Positions 9,242 to 19,042 are shown, counted from the stretch's first letter. The stretch is DNA of 64,000 nt from Succinimonas sp045124755 (GCF_045124755.1 NZ_JBGVMK010000118.1), one strand, 5' to 3'. The notes: a model not told the origin generated them from the sequence alone. Numbers and translations: made by a program.

Positions 9242-10102
9242 TCAGAGCTCCAGAAGATCCTTAATTTTTTGCAATTCGTCAATATTTGAGTAACTTAATA
9301 TCAATCTTCCACGGTTTTTGCCAGAACTTACACATTTTACATTGTAATCGGCAAGCTTATTTGACACAGTTTCCTGAAAACTCTCAAAAACAGGATCCTC
9401 TTTAGGTGTCTTTTCTTTTTTCGGAGAAATGATGGATTTCACAAAATCTTCAGTTTTTCGCACTGACATTTCTTTCTGAATGACCGTAATGGCGGCAGAT
9501 TCCTGTTTTTCCGGATCCGAAATAGCCAAAAGAGCCTTTGCATGTCCGGCAGTGAGATCTCCGTTAATCAGAAATGACTTAACCTTTTCGGAAAGATCGT
9601 TGAGACGAAGGATATTGGTAACCCCTGAACGGGATTTGCCAACGGTTTTGGCCAGTTCCTCATCGGTGCAGGAGAGATTTTTCTTAAGCTTCTCCAGGCC
9701 TTGAGCCTCTTCAATGGGGTTAAGGTTCTCACGCTGCAGATTCTCAATCAGCGCTATAAGCATGGCATCTCTGTCTGAAACGTTCCTTACAATGCAGGGC
9801 ACCTGGGACAGTCCGGCAATTTTAGCGGCCTGCCATCTTCTTTCACCGGCCAGTATTTCATACTGCCCGTTTCCCAGGGACCTTACAGCAATGGGCTGAA
9901 TAATCCCCTGAGATTTTATTGATTCGGCAAGCTCAGTAACCGAATCAGGATCAATTTCTGCCCGAGGCTGAAACTTCCCTCTTTGCAAACAGGAAATATC
10001 AATGTTTCTGAGTCCGTCTGAAGCATCAGACAGGCTGTTAGATGATGAAGATGCGTTATGCTGCAGTAACGCATCAAGACCGCGTCGACCAAGTCCGGCC
10101 AT
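9242..10102 (-). CDS. parB: Chromosome partitioning protein ParB
   Basis: Start chosen at ATG 10102 because GGAGGGG lies 5 bp upstream and the protein then begins MAGLGRRGLDALL, the usual ParB opening; 286 residues. The N-terminal CTP-binding domain has the GERRWQAAK motif (in ILAGERRWQAAKIAG), the helix-turn-helix includes VGKSRSGVTNILRLNDL, and the C-terminal dimerisation end is SYSNIDELQKIKDLLEL. ParB binds parS, closes as a CTP-dependent clamp and spreads. It is 21 bp downstream of parA. Its obvious target in this window is the 13-site parS array at 26119-27080. Confidence 0.96.
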   Translation of the reverse strand: MAGLGRRGLDALLQHNASSSSNSLSDASDGLRNIDISCLQRGKFQPRAEIDPDSVTELAESIKSQGIIQPIAVRSLGNGQYEILAGERRWQAAKIAGLSQVPCIVRNVSDRDAMLIALIENLQRENLNPIEEAQGLEKLKKNLSCTDEELAKTVGKSRSGVTNILRLNDLSEKVKSFLINGDLTAGHAKALLAISDPEKQESAAITVIQKEMSVRKTEDFVKSIISPKKEKTPKEDPVFESFQETVSNKLADYNVKCVSSGKNRGRLILSYSNIDELQKIKDLLEL

Positions 10103-10123
10103 ATCCCCTCCGATTATCAAAAT

Positions 10124-10912
10124 TTATTGTTCAGCCTGTTCCGATTCCTCGTCATCCTGCATTCTGAGAATCTCGCCGGCCAGCGCCAGATAGGCCCTTG
10201 CCCCCAGAGAGCTTTTGTCATAATAGTAAACCGGTTTACCGTAGCTTGGAGATTCTGCCAGTCTCACGTTTCTCGGAATGATAGTCTGATAAACAGAGCC
10301 TTTAAAGTTCTCCTTAAGATTGTCAGATACATCTGAGGCGAGTTTTGCTCTTTTGTCAAACATGGTGCGCAGAATCCCCTCGATTCTGAGCCTAGGGTTC
10401 AGATTATCCTTGATCTGTCTGACGGTATCCATAAGATCCGTCAGACCTTCCATGGCAAAGTACTCGCACTGCATGGGGACTATAACCGAATCCGCCGCGC
10501 AAAGAGCGTTTACAGTAAGCAGGTTTAATGCCGGAGGACAGTCAATGAAAATAAAATCATAATTGTCTCTTATTGCTTCCAGCGCGTTTTTAAGCCGGTT
10601 TTCTCTGGCAAAAAAATTCATCAGTCTGACACCGGCTGCGGTTAAATCAGAATTTCCGGGCAGGATGTCATAACCGCCGGTTTCGCTATGGAGAATGACC
10701 TCGCTTGCCGGGGTTCCGTCAATAATCACATCATATATGCTTTTTTTAAGATCAAACTTGCTTATCCCGCTGGCCATGGTGGCATTTCCCTGCGGATCCA
10801 TATCGGCAATCAGCACCTTTTTCTGCGTTGCCAGGGAGGCTGCCAGATTTATGCATGTGGTGGTCTTTCCAACGCCGCCTTTTTGATTTGCAAGTGCAAT
10901 TATTTTACTCAC
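10124..10912 (-). CDS. parA: Chromosome partitioning ATPase ParA (Soj)
   Basis: 262 residues. The deviant Walker A motif KGGVGKTTTCINLAA begins at residue 11, the Walker B region is DFIFIDCPPALNLLT, and DMDPQGNATMAS is the A' motif. The ATPase binds DNA in its ATP form and moves ParB-parS complexes across the nucleoid. It is 6 bp after rsmG and upstream of parB, in the mnmG-rsmG-parA-parB operon. Confidence 0.97.
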   Translation of the reverse strand: MSKIIALANQKGGVGKTTTCINLAASLATQKKVLIADMDPQGNATMASGISKFDLKKSIYDVIIDGTPASEVILHSETGGYDILPGNSDLTAAGVRLMNFFARENRLKNALEAIRDNYDFIFIDCPPALNLLTVNALCAADSVIVPMQCEYFAMEGLTDLMDTVRQIKDNLNPRLRIEGILRTMFDKRAKLASDVSDNLKENFKGSVYQTIIPRNVRLAESPSYGKPVYYYDKSSLGARAYLALAGEILRMQDDEESEQAEQ

Positions 10913-10918
10913 TTTTAA

Positions 10919-11554
10919 TTATTTCCTTTTAATCAGTCTTATTAAGTGTCTTTGTCCAAGTGTTTTGTTAACTTGAATGCGTATTATATCCAAAACTTCA
11001 AATTCCTTTGAAAGCTCTTTTAGTTCATTCTCAGGAACCTCTCCCTTGAGGGCCAGAAATTCTCCGTTTTCAGCTGGAATGTTTTTGCAAAGCTCCAGCA
11101 TATCCGGAAGAGAAGCAAAAGCTCTGCTGATAACCCCGTCGATGGCAACCGGCGGGGTAAAAAGTTCGCATCTGGTCTGTTCCGGAAAAATATTCTCAAG
11201 CCGGAGCTGTCTTTTGACCTCCCTTTGAAAATTGATTTTCTTGCCCAGGCTTTCCAGCAGGTAAAAATTCTTTTCCGGAAACAGGATAGCCAGCGGGATT
11301 CCGGGAAATCCCGGTCCGGAGCCGGCATCAGCATAGTTTTGTCCTGTAATGAACGGAGCTACGGAAATGGAATCAGCTATATGCTTAAGGATGATGTCCG
11401 GCCCTTTTTTTATAGATGTCAGATTATAAACACGGTTCCATTTCATGAGAAGCTCAGTCAGAGCCAGAAGCCGGGAAATCTTTTCATCGTTCACGCAGGC
11501 TTCCAGATTCATGGCTCTGACCTCGGAGACGAGCAATCCTCTCAGTTCATTCAT
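10919..11554 (-). CDS. rsmG: 16S rRNA (guanine527-N7)-methyltransferase
   Basis: 211 residues. The SAM-binding motif ADAGSGPGFPGIPLAI and the N-terminal LMKWNRVYNLTSIK are typical of RsmG/GidB. The start overlaps the mnmG stop by 8 bp, indicating translational coupling. It methylates G527 of 16S rRNA; loss causes low-level streptomycin resistance in other bacteria. Confidence 0.96.
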   Translation of the reverse strand: MNELRGLLVSEVRAMNLEACVNDEKISRLLALTELLMKWNRVYNLTSIKKGPDIILKHIADSISVAPFITGQNYADAGSGPGFPGIPLAILFPEKNFYLLESLGKKINFQREVKRQLRLENIFPEQTRCELFTPPVAIDGVISRAFASLPDMLELCKNIPAENGEFLALKGEVPENELKELSKEFEVLDIIRIQVNKTLGQRHLIRLIKRK

Positions 11555-13442
11555 TATCCTTTACTCCCAGAAGGCCCATTCTTTTTAAATGAATCAGCAG
11601 AATTGATATTGCAGCCGGGGTTACTCCGGAAATTCTGGAAGCTTTTCCGATGGTTTCCGGCTGAAAATCATTCAGCTTCATTACGATTTCCGTGGACAGA
11701 CCAGGAATTCCGCTGTAATCAAAATTCGCCGGGAGGTAGGTTTCCTCATTTCTGATCTGCTTCTGAATTTCATCAAGCTCGTTCTCGATATAGCCCTGAT
11801 ATTTTACCTGAATTTCCACTTGCTTCTGAGCCTGTTCTGTAGCGGCAATGGGGGTTAGGCCCGTAGCCTGCATCAGCTTCGCAAAAGTCATTTCCGGGCG
11901 TCTGAGAATCTCTTCCAGATTCTGTTCTTTTCCTAAAGGGGAATTCAGTGCCGGGTTAAGTTTTTCTGCATAGCTGTTGTTGGGCGAAGCCCATGTATCT
12001 CTGAGTCTGCTTTTTTCTTTTTCTATCTGCTCCATTTTGTTCTCAAAAAATGACCATCTCTCGTCGCTTATAAGTCCGAGAGATCTGCCAATGGGAGTAA
12101 GCCGAATGTCAGCATTATCTTCTCTGAGCAGAAGTCTGTATTCGGCTCTTGAGGTAAACATTCTGTAGGGCTCGTTGGTTCCCAGGGTACAAAGGTCGTC
12201 CATAAGCACACCGATGTAAGCCTGGTCTCTGCGCGGACTCCATCCTTCCTTGCCCTGACACCTGAGTCCGGCGTTTATTCCGGCCAGGCATCCTTGAGCT
12301 GCGGCTTCTTCGTATCCGGTGGTGCCGTTTATCTGGCCTGCCAGGAACAGGTTTTCTATGAATTTGCTTTCCATAGTAGCCTTAAGATCCCGCGGATCAA
12401 AAAAGTCATATTCTATGGCATAAGCAGGGCGTACCAGTTCAGCATTTTCCAGGCCTTCCATTGAATGAACCATTTCCGTTTGCACGTCAAACGGCAGGCT
12501 GGTGGATATTCCGTTGGGATAGAGCAGGTTGGTGTATAGGCTTTCCGGTTCGATAAAAATTTGATGCGAGTTTTTATCTGGGTACCTCATTATCTTATCT
12601 TCAATTGAAGGACAGTAACGCGGACCTACGCTATGGATTACCCCGGCGTATAACGGGCTGCGATCCAGGTTGTTTCTTATTATTTCATGTGTTTTTTCAT
12701 TTGTTTTTGCTATGTAGCAGCATATCTGTTCCGGATGATCTTCTTTTTTACCCATAAAGGAGAATACCGGGATATCCTTGTCAGGCTCCTGTTTTTGCAG
12801 CTTTGCAAAATTTACTGTTCTTTTATCGATTCTGCAGGGCGTTCCGGTTTTCAGTCTGCCCATTCTTATAGGGTAACTGTGCATCTGCTCAGCCAGCTTT
12901 ATTGATGCCTGTTCTCCGGCACGGCCTCCGCTGTAATGGTTCAGACCTATATGTATGAGTCCGTTTAAGAATGTGCCAGTACATAGAATTACTGTTTTTG
13001 CCCTGATTTGTATTCCGGCTTCGGTTTCAGCTCCTGTTACCTTGTTTCCGTCAAACAATAGCCCTGTGCAGGGCTGCTGAAAAATATGCAGGTTAGGGTA
13101 GTTTTCCAGTATCTTTCTGATTTCTATTTTGTACAGTATGCGATCCGTTTGCGCTCTTGTCGCTCTTACTGCTGGTCCTTTGCTGGAGTTAAGAGTTCTG
13201 AACTGGATGCCCGCATGATCAACTGCTGTGGCAGTGACGCCGCCAAGAGCGTCAATCTCTTTAATTAAGTGCCCTTTTCCTATTCCTCCGAAGGCGGGAT
13301 TGCATGACATTTCTCCCAGCGTTTCTATATTGTGCGTGAGTAACAGGGTATTCAGTCCCATGCGTGCGCTGGCAGTGCATGCTTCAATTCCGGCATGCCC
13401 TCCGCCTACAACTATGACGTCAAATTCCTGGTGATGAAACAT
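11547..13442 (-). CDS. mnmG: tRNA uridine 5-carboxymethylaminomethyl modification enzyme MnmG (GidA)
   Basis: 631 residues. The FAD site is VIVVGGGHAGIEACTASARMG near the N-terminus; CNPAFGGIGKGHLIKEIDALGG and the RTLNSSKGPAVRATRAQTDR block are family signatures. With MnmE (15844-17214) it installs the cmnm5 group on wobble U34 of certain tRNAs. First gene of the mnmG-rsmG-parA-parB operon. It is transcribed away from the oriC candidate, as gidA is in E. coli. Confidence 0.97.
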   Translation of the reverse strand: MFHHQEFDVIVVGGGHAGIEACTASARMGLNTLLLTHNIETLGEMSCNPAFGGIGKGHLIKEIDALGGVTATAVDHAGIQFRTLNSSKGPAVRATRAQTDRILYKIEIRKILENYPNLHIFQQPCTGLLFDGNKVTGAETEAGIQIRAKTVILCTGTFLNGLIHIGLNHYSGGRAGEQASIKLAEQMHSYPIRMGRLKTGTPCRIDKRTVNFAKLQKQEPDKDIPVFSFMGKKEDHPEQICCYIAKTNEKTHEIIRNNLDRSPLYAGVIHSVGPRYCPSIEDKIMRYPDKNSHQIFIEPESLYTNLLYPNGISTSLPFDVQTEMVHSMEGLENAELVRPAYAIEYDFFDPRDLKATMESKFIENLFLAGQINGTTGYEEAAAQGCLAGINAGLRCQGKEGWSPRRDQAYIGVLMDDLCTLGTNEPYRMFTSRAEYRLLLREDNADIRLTPIGRSLGLISDERWSFFENKMEQIEKEKSRLRDTWASPNNSYAEKLNPALNSPLGKEQNLEEILRRPEMTFAKLMQATGLTPIAATEQAQKQVEIQVKYQGYIENELDEIQKQIRNEETYLPANFDYSGIPGLSTEIVMKLNDFQPETIGKASRISGVTPAAISILLIHLKRMGLLGVKDNE

Positions 13443-13990
13443 TTTGTGTGTTCTCCGCTTGGACGCTGTGATTTTGAGTTTGGGGTATTTTAATGTTTTT
13501 TGTTCTTAACGTCATTGTGTTGCTTAAGCTCCGGGTAACTTAGCGGCGATGTAAGCTGACTTCCGTACATCAGCAATGGCTGGCTTTTGTTTGCGGCGGC
13601 CTTTTTCTTTCTTTTTTTCTTTTCTTAATTAATGATTCTTTTTCTTCTTTTTCTTGTGCCGCTTTTGCTGTTGATAACCATTTTCGGACTTTATTTTATA
13701 ATGGTTTAACCCATTTCAGCATTTGTGCTTTCGCTGTGCCTTTCCAGTGTCGTATTTGTTGATAACTATAGTACTTGTTAACATGTTTATAAGTTATCCA
13801 CTTTTATCCACTAATTGTTAATATCTTTTTTACAGGTTGTTGACAACCATATGTGTTTCATAGTTATCAACAATTCTCTGAGGATGCACAGGTTGTTTTC
13901 ATTCTATTATCATTGTTATACACAGAATTGTTAACAAGTTTGGTTTCAGCTGCATTGCCAAAGATCCTGTATTGCTGGAAAATCAGCGCC
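13443..13990. other. Candidate replication origin oriC
   Basis: A 550 bp non-coding region between mnmG and the efp terminator. Pyrimidine/AT-rich tracts at 13602-13657 (CTTTTTCTTTC-type and TTAATTAATG) could unwind. DnaA-box-like 9-mers: TTATACACA perfect at 13916-13924; TTATCCACT at 13794-13802 and 13804-13812 (10 bp apart, one helical turn); TTATCAACA at 13864-13872 and inverted at 13669-13677 and 13757-13765. Placement next to mnmG matches enteric and Vibrio origins. Only one GATC (about 13962) is present, unlike E. coli oriC. Confidence 0.68.
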
Positions 13991-13997
13991 GCAAGTC

Positions 13998-14026
13998 AAA
14001 AAAAAGAGGAGTACTACTCCTCTTTT
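13998..14026 (-). terminator. Intrinsic terminator of efp
   Basis: A near-perfect 12 bp inverted repeat (AAAAGAGGAGTA / TACTCCTCTTTT) is followed on the minus strand by a T-run. It lies about 25 bp after the efp stop and separates that operon from the oriC candidate. Confidence 0.88.
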
Positions 14027-14051
14027 ACCTGATTTTACCGTATTGGGTCAG

Positions 14052-14615
14052 TTAGATACGCTTTTTGAATTCGTTGGTTCTGGTGTCAATTTCAATCTTG
14101 TCACCGGTCTTAACGAAATCAGCTACGCTGATGGTAAAGCCTGTTCCTTTGAGAGTGGCCGGCTTAGTAACCTTGCCAGATGTGTCGCCGCGTACGGAAG
14201 GTTCGGTGTATTCAACTTCTCTTACGATGGTTATCGGTAATTGCACGCCAATGGCCTTGCCGTTATAAAAGGTTACGGTGCACTCATCTTCCATGCCGTC
14301 AACGATGTAGTTTATTACATCCCCAAGGAAGTCCTTTTCGATTTCAATCTGATTGTATTCCTCATCCATGAACACATAAAGAGGATCGGCGTAGTATGAA
14401 AAGGTGCAGGTCTTGTGTTCCAGAATGACATCATCAAGCTTTTCGTCAGCTTTAAAAACAGTTTCGGTGCCGCCTTCGCTGAGAAGGTTTTTCAGTTTCA
14501 TTTTTACTACAGCGGCATTGCGGCCGGATTTGTTGAATTCAGTCTTGAGAACTACCATCGGGTTGTTGCCAACCATAATCACGTTCCCGGTGCGGATTTC
14601 TTGAGCGATTTTCAT
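14052..14615 (-). CDS. efp: Translation elongation factor P, arginine-rhamnosylated type
   Basis: 187 residues. The modification loop reads NKSGRNAAVV with Arg at position 32, the residue rhamnosylated by EarP; EpmA-type EF-P has Lys there. The three beta-barrel domains are full length, ending DTRTNEFKKRI. EF-P relieves ribosome stalling at polyproline. The ATG overlaps the earP stop by 4 bp (ATGA), so synthesis of substrate and modifying enzyme is coupled. Confidence 0.97.
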   Translation of the reverse strand: MKIAQEIRTGNVIMVGNNPMVVLKTEFNKSGRNAAVVKMKLKNLLSEGGTETVFKADEKLDDVILEHKTCTFSYYADPLYVFMDEEYNQIEIEKDFLGDVINYIVDGMEDECTVTFYNGKAIGVQLPITIVREVEYTEPSVRGDTSGKVTKPATLKGTGFTISVADFVKTGDKIEIDTRTNEFKKRI

Positions 14616-15841
14616 TTGTTTACCTTAAGATTGTTCTGGGCTTTTTGGATAAAGCTGTCCAGATGTGTACTTAAATTTCCCATATTAAAAAGCTTTTCTG
14701 CCCATTTTGCAGACAGAGCGCAGATTTCGGGGTATTTTATCATAAAATCGCAGAAAATTGACAAGGCCTCCTTTGCTTGCTTGCTGTCTTCATTATCGCG
14801 CTTTATCTCAGAATCGTTCAGACTCGTAAAGGCTTTTTCTATTGTCTCTTTCAGGCGCGGCAGACAATCTGCGGTGTACAGGTCGGTAAATGCCTTCAGT
14901 TTTATGAGGTGGGCTCCTTCATCCTGGCGGTAGATATGCCAGATAAAAGGGACACCGGTCATATTGGCCTGCGCAAAGGAGTCCTCACCTCTTATAACAT
15001 TTAAGTCCATGGCCTTCAGCACATCATTAAATTGTTCCTGAGGAAGCATTTTAAAAGATACTGCGGTAATATTCTGGCTTTCTGCCATAAGTTTTATGAA
15101 GTTGCTGTTATTTTTTAAGAATTCAGTGCTTCTCCCTTCTGGGAGAAAAAGCATTGTTTTTCCTTTTATGTTTGTAATAGCCCTGATCAGATGAATAAGG
15201 GATTCGTTTTCATAAGTAAATATCAGAACCTTGAAGAATTTATTTAAGTCCTGGCTGATATGAAGAATTCTGGTTACGTTTGATATGGCCTCCTCTTTTG
15301 ATTTTGTATAAATTATTTCTTCAAAATTCAGGCCTCCTGTTTTATTTGTAAATCCCGGAAAAAAGAAGAATTTACTGATATTGTTATTTTGCAGTGACGG
15401 CAGTTCATGGCAGCTTTCTACCCATTCTTCGGCGCTCAGATAGTCAAGATTGATCCAGATGGTGGTAGCGGCGAAAGTCCTGATGATGACATCGGGCAGG
15501 CGGCATTGAAAGGCTTCGATAACAGTACCGGCAGGTTTGTAGCAGAATTCTCTGTAAAAGTCCTTTTTGTCAGCTGCATCATCAGACATCCAAAACCTTA
15601 TTTTGAGATTATTGGCAATTAATTGTTCCTGTTTCTGAGGGCATGATGGCATTTCATTATTGCAGCGACATCTGTCATCAATGCCTGGATTCAGTTTTTT
15701 TAATACCCTGAAATTATCAATAAAAAGCGTTACAGTATAGCCGCGAGTACTGAGGATTCTGGCCAGTCTGTAGGTAACCCCGGCATCCCCATAGTTATCA
15801 ATTACCTGGCAAAAAATATCTATGCTTTTGTCATTTGTCAC
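14612..15841 (-). CDS. earP: EF-P arginine-32 rhamnosyltransferase
   Basis: 409 residues, slightly longer than typical EarP. The N-terminal IFCQVIDNYGDAGVTYRLAR contains the conserved Asp-Asn-Tyr-Gly-Asp of the substrate site, and the C-terminal nucleotide-sugar motif is VIRGEDSFAQANMTGVPFIW followed by HIYRQDEGAH. It transfers rhamnose from dTDP-rhamnose to EF-P Arg32. Its neighbour efp has the matching Arg32. It follows mnmE after 2 bp, so it belongs to the rpmH-to-efp gene cluster. No rml genes for dTDP-rhamnose are in the window. Confidence 0.95.
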   Translation of the reverse strand: MTNDKSIDIFCQVIDNYGDAGVTYRLARILSTRGYTVTLFIDNFRVLKKLNPGIDDRCRCNNEMPSCPQKQEQLIANNLKIRFWMSDDAADKKDFYREFCYKPAGTVIEAFQCRLPDVIIRTFAATTIWINLDYLSAEEWVESCHELPSLQNNNISKFFFFPGFTNKTGGLNFEEIIYTKSKEEAISNVTRILHISQDLNKFFKVLIFTYENESLIHLIRAITNIKGKTMLFLPEGRSTEFLKNNSNFIKLMAESQNITAVSFKMLPQEQFNDVLKAMDLNVIRGEDSFAQANMTGVPFIWHIYRQDEGAHLIKLKAFTDLYTADCLPRLKETIEKAFTSLNDSEIKRDNEDSKQAKEALSIFCDFMIKYPEICALSAKWAEKLFNMGNLSTHLDSFIQKAQNNLKVNK

Positions 15842-15843
15842 TT

Positions 15844-17214
15844 TTATTTGCCCACGCAGAATGTATTGAATATGTTGCTTAGAAGATCGTCAGCAGTATA
15901 TTTGCCAGTTATTTCATTTAAACTGTTCTGAGCTATTTTAAGGTCTTCGGCAGCTATTTCCATATTTGCATTATTGTTCAGGTTGGCTTCTGCATTATTC
16001 AAAGCCTTAAGAACTTTATCCATGGCGTTTAAATGTCTTCTTCTTGCGGAAAAAATACCTTCTGTAGTATTTGCATATCCGGCAAAATGTTTGATATGTT
16101 CTTTTAATTCCAAGAGACCTGTTTTTGCCTTTACTGAAATTTTTATATATGTGTTATTTTGCAATTCTTCTGGTATTTTAAAATCAGGTTTTTTGTCTGT
16201 TTTGTTAAATAATATTGTGCATGGAATTTTATTCTCAGTGTTTTTAATAATTTCTTCAAAAAGAGCTATCTGTTCCTGACTGTCATTTCCTGATATATCA
16301 AATAAAAACAGAATTCGCGAGGCCTTTTGTATCTCATTCCACGATCTGTTTATGCCAATTTTTTCCACTGCATTGTCTGTATTGCTGCGAAGACCGGCGG
16401 TGTCTGTTATATGAACAGGCAGTCCGTCAATATTGATAGTTTCCCTTATGGTATCTCTGGTAGTGCCGGCAATGTCTGTTACTATCGCCCGTTCCACTCC
16501 CAGAAGTTCATTAAGAAGAGATGATTTTCCGGCATTGGGTCTTCCGGCTATGACTATGTTTATTCCTTCGTTCAGCAGAATTCCCTGTTTTGCAGCGTTC
16601 CTGATATCCTGAACCTTATCTTTCAGAACCTGCAATTCCTTCAGAACATCTCCTTCGCTGACAAAATCAATGCTTTCATCGGGAAAATCTATGGTTGCTT
16701 CTACATAGGTTCTGATTTTTATTAAAGCATTCAAAAGTTCGTAAACCTTCCCGGAGAAGGATCCTGAAAGAGAATTTACTGCTGATTTTGCAGCCTGAAT
16801 GCTGGTTGCGTTAATAAGATCCTGTATGGCTTCAGCCTGAGTAAGATCGATTTTCCCGTTTAGAAAAGCTCTTTTGGTAAATTCTCCAGGATCGGCCAGT
16901 CTGACTTTATCGATCTTAAGTATTTCCTGCATTAAGCGGTTGAGCACTATTGGCCCGCCATGACATTGAAATTCCACCACATCTTCACCGGTATAGCTGT
17001 GCGGTTCTTTAAAATAAATGACCAGTCCTTCGTCTATCTTATTGCCGTTGCTGTCCCGAAAATCGGTGTAGGACGCAAAACGGGGAGATGTCTGCTTTCC
17101 GGTGATTATTTTTTCAGCTTCGCCTGCTTTTGCTCCTGAAACGCGGATGATTCCCACTCCGCCGTGTCCGGCAGGTGTGGCCACAGCCGCTATGGTTTCC
17201 TCGCTGTAATACAT
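15844..17214 (-). CDS. mnmE: tRNA modification GTPase MnmE (TrmE)
   Basis: 456 residues. The N-terminal formyl-THF domain begins YSEETIAAVATPAGHGGVGI; the inserted G domain has GRPNAGKSSLLNELL, DIAGTTRDTI, DTAGLR and NKTD; the C-terminus ends FCVGK, with the catalytic Cys of the family C-(I/L/V)-G-K ending. Partner of MnmG. A hairpin terminator lies between yidC and this gene, so it may have partly independent transcription. Confidence 0.97.
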   Translation of the reverse strand: MYYSEETIAAVATPAGHGGVGIIRVSGAKAGEAEKIITGKQTSPRFASYTDFRDSNGNKIDEGLVIYFKEPHSYTGEDVVEFQCHGGPIVLNRLMQEILKIDKVRLADPGEFTKRAFLNGKIDLTQAEAIQDLINATSIQAAKSAVNSLSGSFSGKVYELLNALIKIRTYVEATIDFPDESIDFVSEGDVLKELQVLKDKVQDIRNAAKQGILLNEGINIVIAGRPNAGKSSLLNELLGVERAIVTDIAGTTRDTIRETINIDGLPVHITDTAGLRSNTDNAVEKIGINRSWNEIQKASRILFLFDISGNDSQEQIALFEEIIKNTENKIPCTILFNKTDKKPDFKIPEELQNNTYIKISVKAKTGLLELKEHIKHFAGYANTTEGIFSARRRHLNAMDKVLKALNNAEANLNNNANMEIAAEDLKIAQNSLNEITGKYTADDLLSNIFNTFCVGK

Positions 17215-17229
17215 GCTTTGTCCTCGAAT

Positions 17230-17261
17230 AATAAAAAACTCAGGATTTTACCCCTGAGTTT
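17230..17261 (-). terminator. Intrinsic terminator between yidC and mnmE
   Basis: On the minus strand AAACTCAGG and CCTGAGTTT form a 9 bp stem around an 8-base loop, followed by TTTATTATT. It lies in the 76 bp gap after yidC, so it probably attenuates rather than fully separates transcription. Confidence 0.75.
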
Positions 17262-17290
17262 TACTGTTTTTTTGTTACTGCATCAAGCCG

Positions 17291-19042
17291 TTATTTAACC
17301 GGATTCTTCATGCTCAAGCCCTTTTTCTCCAGAGCTCTGAAGATAACGAACTGCTGGGCTATGGTAAAGATGTTGGATACCAGCCAGTACAGAGTCAGAC
17401 CTGCCGGGAAGGTGCAGAACAGTCCGGTGAAAATAATCGGCATCAGCATCATTATTTTCTTCTGCATGGGATCTGTTATGGTAGTAGGGGACATCTTCTG
17501 AATTAACAGCATGGTTACTCCCATAAGAATTGGCAGCACAAAATAAGGATCGTATGCTGACAAATCCTGAATCCATAGGCAGAAAGCAGAATGTCTGAGT
17601 TCTGTTGATTCCATGAACGTCCAGTACAGCGCTATGAAGATAGGCATCTGAATCAGAATAGGGAGGCAGCCTCCTAAGGGATTAACCTTTTCTTTCTGAT
17701 AAAGCTCCATCATGGCCATGCTGAGCTTCTGGCGGTCATCCTTATACAGCTCTTTGAGCTCGTTCATTTTTGGAGTAAGGATCCGCATTTTGGCCATGGA
17801 AACATACTGCTTCTTGGTGAGCGGATACATCAGAGAGCGTACCAGGATAGTGAGTATTATGATGGCAACACCCCAGTTCGGGAATACCTGATGTATGAAC
17901 TCTAATGCGTAATACAGCCATATGGACAGGAAAGAGAGCCAGCCGTAATCCACAGTAAGTTCCAGATGAGGGGAAACCTTCTTCATTTCATGAATGTCTT
18001 TAGGTCCCATCCACAGTATATTTGAAAGGGTGGCTTTTTCTCCCGGATTGATAGCTATATCCTGGGAACGAATGCCAACAACTGCGGTTTCTTCTCCGTC
18101 CTTTCCATATGAAAAAATGGTGTTGGAGGTATTTTCTGCTCCTATCCAGGCAGCAACAAAATAATGCTGAATCATGCTGATCCAGCCCCCTTTTGACGAA
18201 TGGACGTTTTCAGGCTGTTTTAACTCGCCGATGTCGGTAAAGCTTTCCTTCTGATATTTGGTATCGGAGGTGGAATATGCCATACCCCGGTATGCGGAGG
18301 TGCCGAACATTCCTGAATTAAGATCCGGATCGTTAACCGATTGCTCCAGCGAGGAGATCTGGGCAATTCTTAAAGGCTGGGACAGGTTGGAAACTTCAAA
18401 GGATACCCGGATTTCATGGGAGCATCTTTCAAAAGCAAATATCTTGTTTACGCTGATGCCGTCAGATGTTGTTCCTGTCAGAGTCACCACGAGGCTGCTG
18501 TTGTCAGAAGGGGGATTAATTGAATCCTTGTTGGTGGTTTTCTGATCCGGATTTCTGGAGGCTCTGTATACAGAACAGTATTCCTGAATATCTCTGCCGT
18601 CCAGATCCTGAGGTTTGCTCATGACGTAGGAAGATTTCTCCGAGGAATACTTAACATTCATGTAGCGAAACTGAGCAGACGTCTGCTGCGTCGGATCGAT
18701 ATTCTGGTCTTCCTGTTTGGCTGATACCAGATTGCTTGAAGCAAAATACTTGAAGTTGCCGGAAATTCTCAACAGGTGGAAGTTTTCCGCGGAGTCGATT
18801 TCCTGTTTCTGATCCTTAAGATCAGCCTTAAGAATATCTCCGTTATCTAAGCCGATTTCCAAGTCGTACAGATCCGTGGAAACCTTGACAACATTGTCGG
18901 TCTTAGGAGCCTGTATTGTTACTTCAGGTTGATTTTTTGCCTGTATTGCCGCATTCTTGTCTCCTGACCATGTAAAAAACATGAAGACAGTAAATAAAAC
19001 CAGCATTATCAGAACAGTGTTACGTTGTTGCTGCATATGCAC
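17291..19042 (-). CDS. yidC: Membrane protein insertase YidC
   Basis: 583 residues counted from the GTG at 19042, which abuts the yidD stop; an ATG two codons later (MQQQRN) is equally possible. One N-terminal membrane helix (NTVLIMLVLFTVFMFF) is followed by a large periplasmic domain (about 30-370), then five C-terminal helices. The conserved positively charged groove Arg appears in IIILTILVRSLMYPLTKKQ. It inserts membrane proteins with or without SecYEG, including subunits a and c of the ATP synthase encoded nearby. Confidence 0.97.
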   Translation of the reverse strand: MHMQQQRNTVLIMLVLFTVFMFFTWSGDKNAAIQAKNQPEVTIQAPKTDNVVKVSTDLYDLEIGLDNGDILKADLKDQKQEIDSAENFHLLRISGNFKYFASSNLVSAKQEDQNIDPTQQTSAQFRYMNVKYSSEKSSYVMSKPQDLDGRDIQEYCSVYRASRNPDQKTTNKDSINPPSDNSSLVVTLTGTTSDGISVNKIFAFERCSHEIRVSFEVSNLSQPLRIAQISSLEQSVNDPDLNSGMFGTSAYRGMAYSTSDTKYQKESFTDIGELKQPENVHSSKGGWISMIQHYFVAAWIGAENTSNTIFSYGKDGEETAVVGIRSQDIAINPGEKATLSNILWMGPKDIHEMKKVSPHLELTVDYGWLSFLSIWLYYALEFIHQVFPNWGVAIIILTILVRSLMYPLTKKQYVSMAKMRILTPKMNELKELYKDDRQKLSMAMMELYQKEKVNPLGGCLPILIQMPIFIALYWTFMESTELRHSAFCLWIQDLSAYDPYFVLPILMGVTMLLIQKMSPTTITDPMQKKIMMLMPIIFTGLFCTFPAGLTLYWLVSNIFTIAQQFVIFRALEKKGLSMKNPVK

